Source: an uncultured Flavobacteriaceae bacterium
GTDB lineage: Bacteria > Bacteroidota > Bacteroidia > Flavobacteriales > Flavobacteriaceae
Length of the DNA stretch: 64,000 nt
Direction of reading: 5' to 3'
Assembly (NCBI GenBank): GCA_947489085.1
Contig: CANLCJ010000001.1
Coordinates: 145,155-209,154, forward strand
Shown: piece by piece, positions 7,850 through 17,097 of the stretch
How positions within the stretch are numbered: the stretch's first letter is position 1
Layout: the number at the start of each line of letters is the position of its first letter
Notes under the pieces: model-generated
Told to the model about the DNA's origin: nothing
The model's database searches: none
The model's input: the letters and a program-made list of their open reading frames with translations, nothing else
Made by a program: the position numbers and the translations under genes

Positions 7850-10800
7850 ATGAAAACAACCAAAAATTTATGTTTGTTGCTATTCTTACACATTTCTCTC
7901 TTCATTTTTTCGCAAAACCCTAACGTTATTGTTATTATAGCAGACGATATGGGGTGGTCTCAAATTAGTACAGGACTAACTAATTTGAACCATCCTAGTG
8001 ATTTTTATGAAACTCCAAATTTGGATGCTATGGCATCTCAAGGTATTGCATTTCCATTCGGCTATGTAAATGGTGCTAACTGCGCCCCAACCCGATCTGC
8101 TATTTTAAGTGGACAGTACGCTTCGAGACCTACAAATAATATTTGGGCGGTAGATAATTTAAATAGAGGTGGTAATAATACATTATTAGTTGGACCGTCT
8201 CAAGGGTTGCCCTCAGGCATTGACGAGTTACCTGCAACAGCGATTACCATTGCAGAAACTATGAAAACAGCAGGGTATGCTACTGTGCATCTCGGAAAGT
8301 ATCATGTTGGTGAAGACGAAAGTACTAATACAACCAATAATGCAGCGACAGACCAAGGTTTCGATTTTAATTATGGAGGAGGTACAAAAGGTAATCCAGG
8401 GAATTATTTTGCCTCATCTAGTGCCCCCTACACATTTAACGCAAACATTGGGCCTGAATTAGATGTATATGCAGCACCGTATACAGCTGCAGAGTCTATG
8501 GCCTTGGCTGGAAATACTTCTTTAACGGGTACAAAAAAACACGTTACAGATGCTATGGCAGATGCTGCTATAGACTGGATGGAGCTCAATAAAACAACCC
8601 CCTTTTTTATGCATTTTAGCAATTATGCTATCCACGGCCCTTTTAATACGGCTAATGGAAGACCAGATTTAGTGGCAAAATATCAAGCTAAAACACCAAG
8701 CCAAATAGGACATAACAACATAGGCCAAGCTGCCATTGCAGAAGGGATGGACCAAACCATAGGCCGATTGATCGATTATTTAAAAACCACAGCAGATCCT
8801 AGAAATCCGGGAGCTACGCTATCAGAAAACACTTTGGTCTATTTTATTTCAGACAATGGTGGTGCAATAAGTTCGAACGATAGCGGCCCATTACGTGCAA
8901 TGAAAGGTGAATTATACGAAGGGGGGATACGCTCAATTACCATAGCATGGTCTGAAGCGCCTTGGTTAGCTAATAAAGGCACAATTAATACAACGCCCGT
9001 TATGGCTTTCGATTTATATCCTACTATAGCAGAGCTTGGTGGCGCGACTTTACCTAGCAATGGCTACGCTATCGATGGGGTAAGCCAATGGCAAATGCTT
9101 ACCAATGGTGCAGCATTAAATAGAGATGCATTGTATTGGCATTTTCCGGGTTATTTAATAGATAGTAAAAGAGATCAACGCCCTGTTTCAATTATTAGAA
9201 AAGGCGATTACAAATTAATTCACAATTACGAAACAGCATCTTACGAATTGTATAACTTAATAACAGATATAAGTGAAACTACGAATTTGTTGTCGGGAAA
9301 TCCAGATCAAGCATTATTAACTATAGCTAACGCTATGAGTACAGATCTGCAGAATCATTTGGTAGCCATTTCTGCACCGTTACCAACGTTTAGGAGCAAT
9401 GGGCAAACGGTACCATTACCTTACATTATTACTAATGAAGGAGGAACACCAAATACTACTGCTGGTTGCCAAGCAGTAAGTGGTTACCAGGCCTATTGGA
9501 ATTTTAATAGCGCTAGTGGCGCTAATGATGTTTCTGACAACGCGCATCATCCAACAGCAGCAATTGCGACTTCAATTACTTTTGATGTGACAGACTTTAA
9601 GGAAGGCGATCAATCGGTTGTTTTTAATGGTACAGATGCCATTCAATATGCAACCAATTCTACAGTGCCTAATACCTTTTTAAATTCGGAAACAAATTCT
9701 CGAACAGTTATGGCATGGATTAAACCTAGTGGATTGTCTGGCATACAGAATGTATATGATGAAGGTGGAAAAAATCGAGGCATTGCTATAAGGCTTAATG
9801 GTAGCAATTTGGAATCTATTGTAAGAGAAAATAACGTGGCTATATCCAATCAACTTACTGCCAGTTTCCCTAACGATGGTAATTGGCACCATATTGCTTT
9901 AATATACGATGGTGTAAACACAAGCCATACACTTTATCTTGATGGTGTTCAGGCAGCTACAAGTAATACAGCACCTTCTAGTATTGCAGATCATTTTAGT
10001 TTTGGGGGAATAGGAGGTAAGCTAAGCGGTAACGATAGTTTCGAAAATTCTGCTGATGCTTATTTTACAGGGAAAATGGATGCTTTTGCAGTGTACGATA
10101 CAGTGTTAACAGCTTTAGATGTACAGATTTCAGCATGTGAAAACCAGCAAGTCGTTGCCAATGCCGGGCTAGACGTTACAATATGTGAAGGAGATAGTAC
10201 TGTGTTATCAGCTTCTGGCGGCAGTACTTATTTATGGAGCACAGGAGAAGCAACAGCCAGTATTGTGGTAAACCCCAACGTTAGTACAACATACGTAGTT
10301 TCGGTTTCCGATGGTTCAATTACAGATACAGATGAGGTTACGGTAAATGTAAATACACTACCTGTAGCCAATGCGGGTCCAAATGTAACCATAGATCAAG
10401 GCAACTCAGCACAATTAACAGCTGCCGGTGGTGGTGATTACCTTTGGAGTACGGGAGCAACAACGGCCAGTATTACAGTAACCCCTTCGTTAACCACATT
10501 ATATACTGTTACTGTTACAACAAATGGTTGTAGTACAACCGACGATGTAGAGGTTACTGTTAACCAAACAGGCGGTTGTATGTATACTGTTTTAAATGCC
10601 GAAGGTTTTGAGTCTGGATGGGGAATATGGAACGATGGCGGATCGGATGCAAGTAGAGATAGTACAGCTGCATACGCTACTTCGGGAACTTACAGTATGC
10701 GTTTACGCGATAATACCTCCACATCTGTTGGAACCACAGATAATTTATATTTATCTAATTTTAATGAGATTAGCGTAGATTTTGGATATTACTGCCGCAG

Positions 10801-11356
10801 TATGGATAATAGTAGTGAAGATTTTTGGTTGCAATTGTCTACAGACGGCGGTGCTACGTTTACCACTGTGGAAGAGTGGAATAGAGACGATGAATTTGTA
10901 AACGATGTATTTTACACAGATGTTGTAATTATTCCAGGGCCTTTTACGGCGAATACAAAATTGAGATTTAGAGCAGATGCTTCTGGAAACCAAGATTGGG
11001 TGTATATAGATGATATAGTAATTAGCGGTTGCAGTACGTCAGGCAGTGCCAAAGTACTTTCCATATCGACCCCCAAAGGCAGTACTGTGGCTAACGAAAG
11101 TGCAGAAACAGCTAAACTTATAAATAGTACATTATATCCGAATCCATTTGTAGATAAAATTAATATTAGCGTAGACGGTAATTATAATGTTATAGACATA
11201 CAAGTGTTTAATCTTCTGGGGCAAGTTGTTTTTAGTAAACAATTTGTAAATAATGCACCTATAGAGATACCAACGCAGCAATTTAAAAGCGGACAATACA
11301 ATATAAGAATTAGTGTAGATGGCAAACGCGTCTTAAAGCGAGCAGTTAAAAATTAA
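7850..11356 (+). CDS. Secreted sulfatase with LamG, Ig-like and CBM-like modules and T9SS sorting domain
   Basis: 1168 residues. Signal peptide about 1-21. Residues 24-515 are an alkaline-phosphatase-fold sulfatase: the start NVIVIIADDMGW carries the metal-binding Asp pair, and CAPTRSAILSG (Cys78) is the C-x-P-x-R motif whose Cys becomes formylglycine; HLGKYHVG and FISDNGG are further active-site strands. About 539-760 is a LamG domain, 765-905 two Ig/PKD-like repeats (each with YLWSTG), 910-1060 a CBM/MAM-like module (YSMRLRDN), and about 1090-1168 a T9SS type A sorting domain. The enzyme should remove sulfate esters from carbohydrate outside the cell. The motif has Thr and Ser where many sulfatases have Ser and Thr (CxPSR..TG). 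The substrate is not evident; a sulfated algal polysaccharide is an inference from the GH2 neighbour. Confidence 0.9.
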   Translation: MKTTKNLCLLLFLHISLFIFSQNPNVIVIIADDMGWSQISTGLTNLNHPSDFYETPNLDAMASQGIAFPFGYVNGANCAPTRSAILSGQYASRPTNNIWAVDNLNRGGNNTLLVGPSQGLPSGIDELPATAITIAETMKTAGYATVHLGKYHVGEDESTNTTNNAATDQGFDFNYGGGTKGNPGNYFASSSAPYTFNANIGPELDVYAAPYTAAESMALAGNTSLTGTKKHVTDAMADAAIDWMELNKTTPFFMHFSNYAIHGPFNTANGRPDLVAKYQAKTPSQIGHNNIGQAAIAEGMDQTIGRLIDYLKTTADPRNPGATLSENTLVYFISDNGGAISSNDSGPLRAMKGELYEGGIRSITIAWSEAPWLANKGTINTTPVMAFDLYPTIAELGGATLPSNGYAIDGVSQWQMLTNGAALNRDALYWHFPGYLIDSKRDQRPVSIIRKGDYKLIHNYETASYELYNLITDISETTNLLSGNPDQALLTIANAMSTDLQNHLVAISAPLPTFRSNGQTVPLPYIITNEGGTPNTTAGCQAVSGYQAYWNFNSASGANDVSDNAHHPTAAIATSITFDVTDFKEGDQSVVFNGTDAIQYATNSTVPNTFLNSETNSRTVMAWIKPSGLSGIQNVYDEGGKNRGIAIRLNGSNLESIVRENNVAISNQLTASFPNDGNWHHIALIYDGVNTSHTLYLDGVQAATSNTAPSSIADHFSFGGIGGKLSGNDSFENSADAYFTGKMDAFAVYDTVLTALDVQISACENQQVVANAGLDVTICEGDSTVLSASGGSTYLWSTGEATASIVVNPNVSTTYVVSVSDGSITDTDEVTVNVNTLPVANAGPNVTIDQGNSAQLTAAGGGDYLWSTGATTASITVTPSLTTLYTVTVTTNGCSTTDDVEVTVNQTGGCMYTVLNAEGFESGWGIWNDGGSDASRDSTAAYATSGTYSMRLRDNTSTSVGTTDNLYLSNFNEISVDFGYYCRSMDNSSEDFWLQLSTDGGATFTTVEEWNRDDEFVNDVFYTDVVIIPGPFTANTKLRFRADASGNQDWVYIDDIVISGCSTSGSAKVLSISTPKGSTVANESAETAKLINSTLYPNPFVDKINISVDGNYNVIDIQVFNLLGQVVFSKQFVNNAPIEIPTQQFKSGQYNIRISVDGKRVLKRAVKN

Positions 11357-11377
11357 AAAGGGTCTATCTTACCCTTT
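11357..11377 (+). terminator. Short hairpin right after the sulfatase stop
   Basis: AAAGGGT (11357-11363), 7-nt loop, ACCCTTT (11371-11377), directly after the stop codon. No T run follows, so it may be an mRNA-end stabiliser before the main terminator at 11396. Confidence 0.4.
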
Positions 11378-11395
11378 AAGACATATGCAAATTAA

Positions 11396-11424
11396 AAAAG
11401 CCACCCGAGTTAAGGGTGGCTTTT
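11396..11424. terminator. Bidirectional terminator between convergent genes
   Basis: Perfect 11-bp stem AAAAGCCACCC / GGGTGGCTTTT around the loop GAGTTAA. A-run on one side and T-run on the other make it usable for the sulfatase (+) and for the DUF6952 gene (-). Confidence 0.85.
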
Positions 11425-11452
11425 CGCTAAAAATCAATTCTTCTTTTTCGTA

Positions 11453-11710
11453 TTAAGAATCTATAGAGCCCATAACACGTTGCATAAACGTATTTAAAGC
11501 TTCTTTTTTTGTTGTGCCATCTTTAGTCATTTTATTAACTTCAATAGCACCATACATATTAGAGATGAGTTCGCCTATTACATCAAGCTCCTCGTCTTTT
11601 AGCGAAGGTACTTCTGTAAGCGCTTCTAGAGTTTCAATGGTTTCAACGATATAGTCTTCATCATTGGCTTCTATAAAATTTGTTAAATGCTTAATTACTG
11701 GTAACTTCAT
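11453..11710 (-). CDS. DUF6952-like small protein
   Basis: 85 residues, acidic and predicted mostly helical, no signal peptide, no cysteine. It matches my memory of the short flavobacterial family (DUF6952) found behind a thioredoxin and a peroxiredoxin. Its start codon lies 20 bp inside the thioredoxin gene, so the two are very likely co-translated. The role is unknown; the fixed neighbourhood suggests a link with the thioredoxin-peroxiredoxin pair. The family name is from memory and the gene itself is well supported by the overlap. Confidence 0.8.
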   Translation of the reverse strand: MKLPVIKHLTNFIEANDEDYIVETIETLEALTEVPSLKDEELDVIGELISNMYGAIEVNKMTKDGTTKKEALNTFMQRVMGSIDS

Positions 11711-12005
11711 TTACTAAATTTTTTAAAACGTCGAACTTATTTGTTTGTACTTGGTTGATAAAAGCACCACCTTTAAAAGTGGCAAATGTTGGTAAATTAT
11801 CTACAGTAGCTAATTTTCTGGATTCAGGAAATTTTTCTGCATCTGCTATAATAAAGGTAACGTCTTCAAGCTCTGAAGCTAATTTTTTTACCTTAGGTTT
11901 CATTATACGACAATTACCACACCATGATGCAGAATATTGAACAACTACAGTATCATGCTCTGCAATTAAGTTTTGTAAGTTATCTTGATCTAATTCTTTT
12001 ACCAT
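11691..12005 (-). CDS. Thioredoxin family protein
   Basis: 104 residues, the usual size of a cytosolic thioredoxin, without signal peptide. The redox motif is WCGNC (Cys29, Cys32) instead of the common WCGPC; the cis-Pro loop NLPTFATF follows about 40 residues later. Replacing Pro by Asn in the CxxC motif is expected to raise the redox potential and may suit it to a specific partner. Lying 46 bp behind the peroxiredoxin gene and overlapping DUF6952, it is a likely reductant for that peroxiredoxin (inference). Confidence 0.9.
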   Translation of the reverse strand: MVKELDQDNLQNLIAEHDTVVVQYSASWCGNCRIMKPKVKKLASELEDVTFIIADAEKFPESRKLATVDNLPTFATFKGGAFINQVQTNKFDVLKNLVNEVTSN

Positions 12006-12050
12006 AAGTACTCAATTTTTATAATTAAAAAATGTGTTAAGAAGTGCTTT

Positions 12051-12692
12051 TTAAACGTTTGCTGCTAAATATTCAGCAACGCCTGTTCTGTTAGCATTCA
12101 TAGCATCTTTACCTTCTTCCCAGTTTGCAGGACATACTTCTCCTTTTTCTTGTACGTGAGTTAAGGCATCTACTAAACGTAAATATTCTTGAACGTTTCT
12201 ACCTAAAGGCATGTTATTGATACTTTCGTGTTGTACCACACCATCTTCGTCTATAATGTAAGTAGCTCTATATGTTACATTATCTCCTTCTACAGTTACA
12301 ACACCGCTTTCTTCATTATAAGTTTCGTTTGTAATGTCTAAAATACCTAAAGTAGAAGCAAGGTTTCTGTTAGAATCTGCTAAAATAGGATAGGTTACAC
12401 CTTCTATACCACCGTTATCTTTTTCTGTGCTTAACCACGCAAAATGTACCTCAGGAGTATCACAAGAAGCTCCAATTACTATTGTATTTCGCTTCTCAAA
12501 TTCACCTAAAGCGGCTTGAAAAGCATGTAATTCCGTTGGACATACAAAAGTAAAATCTTTTGGATACCAAAATAACACTACTTTTTTCTTGTTTTTTACT
12601 GCCTCGTCCAAAACATTAAGTTTGAATGTATCCCCTAAATCATTCATCGCGTCTACACTTAAATCTGGGAATTTTTTTCCTACAAATGCCAT
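12051..12692 (-). CDS. Typical 2-Cys peroxiredoxin (AhpC/Prx1 group)
   Basis: 213 residues. The peroxidatic Cys51 lies in FTFVCPTELHAF and the resolving Cys187 in GEVCPANW, as in the AhpC/Prx1 subfamily; GASCDTPEVHFAW follows strand 4. It reduces H2O2, alkyl hydroperoxides and perhaps peroxynitrite in the cytosol. The C-terminus runs on past the resolving Cys by 26 residues. It is the first gene of a three-gene unit with the thioredoxin and the DUF6952-like gene. No OxyR-type site could be identified in the upstream 340 bp. Confidence 0.93.
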   Translation of the reverse strand: MAFVGKKFPDLSVDAMNDLGDTFKLNVLDEAVKNKKKVVLFWYPKDFTFVCPTELHAFQAALGEFEKRNTIVIGASCDTPEVHFAWLSTEKDNGGIEGVTYPILADSNRNLASTLGILDITNETYNEESGVVTVEGDNVTYRATYIIDEDGVVQHESINNMPLGRNVQEYLRLVDALTHVQEKGEVCPANWEEGKDAMNANRTGVAEYLAANV

Positions 12693-13035
12693 AATAATAT
12701 ATTTTAAAATTTATTTTTAAATCTAATTTGCTGCGAAATTAATGTATGAACTGGTGTGTGAAAATAGATTGCAATTATTAATTCTTATTAAGTGATAGTA
12801 ATTGCGTATCGATAAAAAAAACAAGTATTGTTTTTTAGAATATTGAAAAAATAATCAGCTAGAATAACTAATTTGATAAAGCTGTGGTTTTTATTGTTAG
12901 ATGTTTTGGAAAATCTAAGATCTCATTAAAATTACTACAGAAATAGATGCTTAGCGCAATTTTATAACTGTATGTCTTACTTAATTTAAGTTGGAGTGTG
13001 CTCAAATTTTAAGTAATTCATTCACTTTAAGGATA
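12693..13035. other. Gene-free stretch between peroxiredoxin and NhaC genes
   Basis: Should hold the promoter of the peroxiredoxin operon (minus strand), but no full TAnnTTTG box was found. AT-rich, no terminator-like hairpin with a T run and no ORF that I would support. Confidence 0.5.
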
Positions 13036-14526
13036 CTAAATTGTTTTACCTTTAGTATCTGCGGCCAATTGCTTGATTTTTATGTTTAAAGCGGCATATA
13101 GTAATGTAGTTAGCGGACTTAACCAGTTAAATATGGCATAAACAAAGTAATCGCTAACGTTAACACCAAGCACTCCAGCTTGATAAGCGCCACAGGTATT
13201 CCAAGGAATAAGTACCGAGGTTACTGTTCCAGAATCTTCTAAAGTTCTACTTAAGTTTTCTGGGGCTAATCCTTTATCCTCGTAAGCTTTTTTAAACATT
13301 TTACCAGGAATTACAATGGCTAAATATTGGTCTGAAGCTATAATATTTAAACCTAAACAACTCAATACTGTACTTGCAAATAAGCCAAAAACAGATGTTG
13401 CAACTTCTAATAGTAGCTTTGTTAGTTTAGAAAGTGCGCCTATAGCGTCCATAGCGCCTCCAAAAATCATAGCTGCAATAATTAGATAAATTGTAGACAA
13501 CATGCCTTTTACGCCTCCAGAAGAAAATAGATTGTCTAGTATATCATTATTGGTGTTAAATGCCACATCGCTAAACACAGCAGTAAATAGGGCATTAGGG
13601 GCAGAATGAGAAATATGTAATAAACTGTTTTTTTGGAATATATAAGCAACTATTAATGCAAGCACAACACCTGTACCTAAAGCAAATAAAGGTTTGGTTT
13701 TAAAAAAAATTAATACGATAACAACTGCAGGTACAATAAATAAAAAAGGCGTAATGTAAAATGTTTGCTTTATTTTAATTAAAAGCAAGCTAACATCTGT
13801 AATGCCGGCGCTGTCTATATTGTAATTTATAATGCAAAACACGACAAGGGTAATACCTATAGTAGGTATTGTGGTTAAGCTCATATACTTAATGTGTGTA
13901 AACAAATCTGCTCCAGCCATGGCAGGGGCTAAGTTAGTAGTATCACTTAAGGGAGACATTTTATCTCCAAAATAAGCACCAGAGATTACGGCTCCAGCAA
14001 CTATGCCAGTAGGCATGCCTAAGGTTTCCCCTATACCAATTAATGCAATACCTACAGTTGCAGAGGTTGTCCAAGAACTGCCAGTAGCAACAGATATAAT
14101 AGCAGATATAATTAGGCATGCAGGTAAAAATATAGTAGGATCTAAAATTTTGAGACCGTAATACACCATAGAAGGTATAATACCGCTTACCAACCACGTT
14201 CCAGAAAGCGCACCAACTAAAAGAAGTATAAGAATAGGAATACCTATGCTTTTAATATTTTGCCAAACTTCTAGTGCAATTTCTTTCGAAGTTACTTTTC
14301 TGTAAATACCCATGCTAATAGCAATGGCCGCTGCGATTAATAGAATAATTTGGTTAGAGTAAGAACCGAGTAACTCACCGTTTTTAAATGTTATATTCCA
14401 AAACAGTGTTACAGTAAGGAAAAGTACAGGTATTACAGCTTCAATAATTGTAAGCTCTTTTTTTAGGGGCGTTTTTACTTTCGGTATCATACAAGGAACA
14501 CTATCTGTTATACAACTAATTACCAT
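13036..14526 (-). CDS. nhaC: Na+/H+ antiporter NhaC family
   Basis: 496 residues, highly hydrophobic with about 11-12 membrane helices. Conserved NhaC features include the glycine-rich SVATGSSWTTSATVGIAL and the polar SGAYFGDKMSPLSDTTNLAPAMAGADL, where the charged residues of the transport site lie, and the C-terminal LEDSGTVTSVLIPWNTCGAY. It exchanges cytosolic Na+ for H+, fitting a marine cell. The ATG at 14490 (MIPKVKT) is an alternative start: the first 12 residues (ISCITDSVPC) are unlike the family and may not be translated. Monocistronic as far as seen. Confidence 0.9.
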   Translation of the reverse strand: MVISCITDSVPCMIPKVKTPLKKELTIIEAVIPVLFLTVTLFWNITFKNGELLGSYSNQIILLIAAAIAISMGIYRKVTSKEIALEVWQNIKSIGIPILILLLVGALSGTWLVSGIIPSMVYYGLKILDPTIFLPACLIISAIISVATGSSWTTSATVGIALIGIGETLGMPTGIVAGAVISGAYFGDKMSPLSDTTNLAPAMAGADLFTHIKYMSLTTIPTIGITLVVFCIINYNIDSAGITDVSLLLIKIKQTFYITPFLFIVPAVVIVLIFFKTKPLFALGTGVVLALIVAYIFQKNSLLHISHSAPNALFTAVFSDVAFNTNNDILDNLFSSGGVKGMLSTIYLIIAAMIFGGAMDAIGALSKLTKLLLEVATSVFGLFASTVLSCLGLNIIASDQYLAIVIPGKMFKKAYEDKGLAPENLSRTLEDSGTVTSVLIPWNTCGAYQAGVLGVNVSDYFVYAIFNWLSPLTTLLYAALNIKIKQLAADTKGKTI

Positions 14527-14634
14527 TTGCCAACAGAACTAATTCTAGCAAAACGTTTTTCCTTTTCAACTTTAGAAGCAAGAAACTAGTAGTTCCGTTA
14601 AGGTCGTTTCAATTAGCAAACGGTATTTAATAGT

Positions 14635-14669
14635 AAAGGTATTAAAATAATATTGTCCGCAATACCTTT
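14635..14669. other. Hairpin upstream of nhaC and the 14816 ORF
   Basis: Inverted repeat AAAGGTATT (14635-14643) / AATACCTTT (14661-14669) with a 17-nt loop and no T run. Purpose unknown. Confidence 0.3.
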
Positions 14670-14815
14670 GGGTCTTATCTAGACTTGAAAGCGATTTTTA
14701 GACTATCAACCTCGACTTATAAAATTTATGTAGCTTAATACAGAGTTAAAATGTTAAAAAAGACCTTTAAGCAAGCAATGTTTACATTTAAACGAAAATT
14801 AATAAACAAAATGTA

Positions 14816-15265
14816 ATGAAAAACATTTTTTTCGATCTAACTGTTGTAATTAATTTTAATAGTAATGTTATGAAGCTACCCTCGGCACTTAGATATACTT
14901 ACAAAAGTTTTTCCCTAATTAACAAGGTGTTATCCAAAAACACAAAGCATTTGTATAATTGTATACATTTCATTTCAGGACCTAATCCAACAAAAACTAC
15001 AGAACAATTAACAACAAGAACTACATCTCCAAACTTTGAGGTTGAAACAATAAAAACGAAATTAGAAGATTATAATTTTCAATTGAACAGAAGTTTAAAA
15101 ACTCTAGAATATGTTCAGCTTATGGAAAACAGCACAAAAAATAGTACTGTTAAACATCATTTTGGGGAGCTATTTAGTCTAAAAACAAGGTTGGAAAAAC
15201 AAATCTTAAAAGCAAGTCAAAAAATTTCTCATTACAAATTATTATTAGAAACTTCTGTTGCTTAA
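14816..15265 (+). CDS. Hypothetical protein with C-terminal coiled coil
   Basis: 149 residues, not recognised. The first 60 residues are mixed, with a basic character; residues 70-145 are a regular helical stretch rich in Lys, Glu, Leu and Asn that looks like a two-helix bundle or coiled coil, resembling DUF2383/PA2169-like four-helix folds only loosely. An internal ATG at 14867 (MKLPSAL) is an equally good start. It ends 40 bp before the YdjM-like gene and could be cotranscribed with it. Codon use matches the neighbours, which supports it as real, but there is no family evidence. Confidence 0.5.
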   Translation: MKNIFFDLTVVINFNSNVMKLPSALRYTYKSFSLINKVLSKNTKHLYNCIHFISGPNPTKTTEQLTTRTTSPNFEVETIKTKLEDYNFQLNRSLKTLEYVQLMENSTKNSTVKHHFGELFSLKTRLEKQILKASQKISHYKLLLETSVA

Positions 15266-15305
15266 GCCAATACTCTAGACATTAATTGTATTTTTATCCA
15301 TTTAT

Positions 15306-16328
15306 ATGGATTCTCTTACTCAAATTATTTTAGGTGCAGCGTGTGGCGAAGCTGTACTTGGAAAAAAAATAGGCAACAAAGCATTACTCTTAGGCGCCAT
15401 AGGTGGTACCATTCCAGATTTAGACGTTATTCTGGGTAATTTTATTTACAACAACCAGATAGACGCAATGCTATTTCATAGAGGATTCATGCATTCTATA
15501 TTTTTCTCGATTGGTTTTACTCTTATTTTTGGTTGGCTTTCCTTAACGTTACATAATTGCAAAAACCTAACTGTTACAATTACTTTAAAACGCTGGTTTT
15601 TATTTTGGTTTTTAGCATTATTTACACATCCTGTTTTAGATTGTTTTACACCCTACGGCACACAGTTGTTTGCCCCTTTTTCTAATTACCGAGTAGCATT
15701 CAATACTATAGCAGTGGCCGACCCCTTGTATACTTTGCCTTTTTTAGTATGCTTATGTGTAGTAATGTTTTATAAAAAAACGTCGTTTAAGCGGCAATTG
15801 TGGTTAAACATAGGTTTAGGTATAAGTTCTTTGTATCTGCTTTTTACTGTGTTTAATAAGTTTTATATAGATTGTATTTTCGAAAAATCGCTAAAACAAC
15901 AGCACATTGCATATTCACGATACACTGTGCAACCCACTATTTTAAATAAAATACTCTGGTATGGAATTGCAGAAACTGAAACAGGATACTACAATGCAGA
16001 ATATTCGTTTTTAGATAGAGAAGTTGTATTTAAAGACTTTGTGTACCTTCCAAAAGTGCGAGCCTTAAAAAAGGACAATTTTAACGACCTTAAACAGCTT
16101 TCCTGGTTTAGCAATCACTATTACAATTTGTATCCAAAGGCCAATGGTTATTACGTTTATAACGATTTAAGATATCCTATGTTAGACAAATCTAAACCCA
16201 ACACCTCTGTGTTTCGTTTAAAATTATATAAAGAAGGTAATAGATTGAATATGCAACCTTTCGAGCCCCAAACAGATAATTTGAAAAATCTATTTCAAAA
16301 TTTATGGCTACGTATTAAAGGCATTTAA
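15306..16328 (+). CDS. YdjM-like membrane-bound metal-dependent hydrolase (DUF457 group)
   Basis: 340 residues. The N-terminus has MDSLTQIILGAACGEAVLG and GTIPDLDVIL, then LFHRGFMHSIFF, the His/Asp pattern of the YdjM/DUF457 family, followed by several membrane helices (about 60-190) and a soluble C-terminal part of about 150 residues. Such proteins sit in the inner membrane and are presumed to be phospholipase-C-like metal hydrolases; the substrate is unknown. The soluble tail rich in Tyr and Lys is common in the Bacteroidota versions. Next gene (CPBP protein) follows after 60 bp on the same strand. Confidence 0.85.
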   Translation: MDSLTQIILGAACGEAVLGKKIGNKALLLGAIGGTIPDLDVILGNFIYNNQIDAMLFHRGFMHSIFFSIGFTLIFGWLSLTLHNCKNLTVTITLKRWFLFWFLALFTHPVLDCFTPYGTQLFAPFSNYRVAFNTIAVADPLYTLPFLVCLCVVMFYKKTSFKRQLWLNIGLGISSLYLLFTVFNKFYIDCIFEKSLKQQHIAYSRYTVQPTILNKILWYGIAETETGYYNAEYSFLDREVVFKDFVYLPKVRALKKDNFNDLKQLSWFSNHYYNLYPKANGYYVYNDLRYPMLDKSKPNTSVFRLKLYKEGNRLNMQPFEPQTDNLKNLFQNLWLRIKGI

Positions 16329-16388
16329 AAAATATATAGCTTAAAACCAATTTAAAAACGGATATTAACAACTTACTACATTTAAGGT

Positions 16389-17021
16389 ATGCCTAAAAAA
16401 AAATTATATAATAGATATATTGAGTTATTAATAACTTTTGTCATAATACCAGTTAGTTACGTGCTACCTTACCCAGTTGGCGTAAAACTTTTAATTGGAG
16501 GCATAGGGTTGCTATATATTGTATATGTACTTTTCAAAACACAATGCTCAACTGTAAAGTATGTAAAAACTATAGATTGGAATGTTTTTTGGCGTGAAAC
16601 AGCTATAAAATTTGTGGTAATAGCTATAGTTACTACAGTGTTTGTCTTTTGCACAGATAGATTAGCGCTCTTTAAAGTTGTAATGCAGTATCCTTTAAAG
16701 TGGGTAATGTTTATATGTATTTATAGTCTTTTTTCAGTATACCCTCAAGAGCTTGTTTACCGCACTTTTTTCTTCAGAAGGTATCAAACATTATTTAAAA
16801 CCAAATATGCTTTAATTTTTAGTAACGCGCTTTTGTTTGCGTTGGCGCATCTGTTTTTCGAGAGTGTTTTAGTACTTGTATTAACGTTTATTGGGGGGCT
16901 TTTATTCGCTGTTACTTATTTAAAAACAAAATCTATAGTATTGGTGTGTATAGAGCACGCCATCTATGGCAGTTGGTTATTTACCGTAGGAATGGGGCAG
17001 ATGTTAGGTTTTCCCGTATAA
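16389..17021 (+). CDS. CPBP-type intramembrane protease family protein with changed motif 1
   Basis: 210 residues with about six to seven membrane helices. The CPBP (CAAX protease/bacteriocin-processing) motifs are visible but degenerate: motif 1, normally EExxxR, reads QELVYR (Gln120, Glu121, Arg125; codon CAA at 16746); motif 2 is FALAH (His154); motif 3 is EHAIYG (His190) with Gly in place of the usual Asn four residues on. In Rce1 the first Glu of motif 1 is the catalytic base, so this member may be inactive, slow, or use the second Glu. The family otherwise cleaves or binds prenylated and membrane proteins. Confidence 0.8.
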   Translation: MPKKKLYNRYIELLITFVIIPVSYVLPYPVGVKLLIGGIGLLYIVYVLFKTQCSTVKYVKTIDWNVFWRETAIKFVVIAIVTTVFVFCTDRLALFKVVMQYPLKWVMFICIYSLFSVYPQELVYRTFFFRRYQTLFKTKYALIFSNALLFALAHLFFESVLVLVLTFIGGLLFAVTYLKTKSIVLVCIEHAIYGSWLFTVGMGQMLGFPV

Positions 17022-17097
17022 AAATCAGAGATAAAACGCACGCAATTAAATCTTTTTGTTATTTTTAGCCCAGCTATTATTAATTAAACTCATTCGT

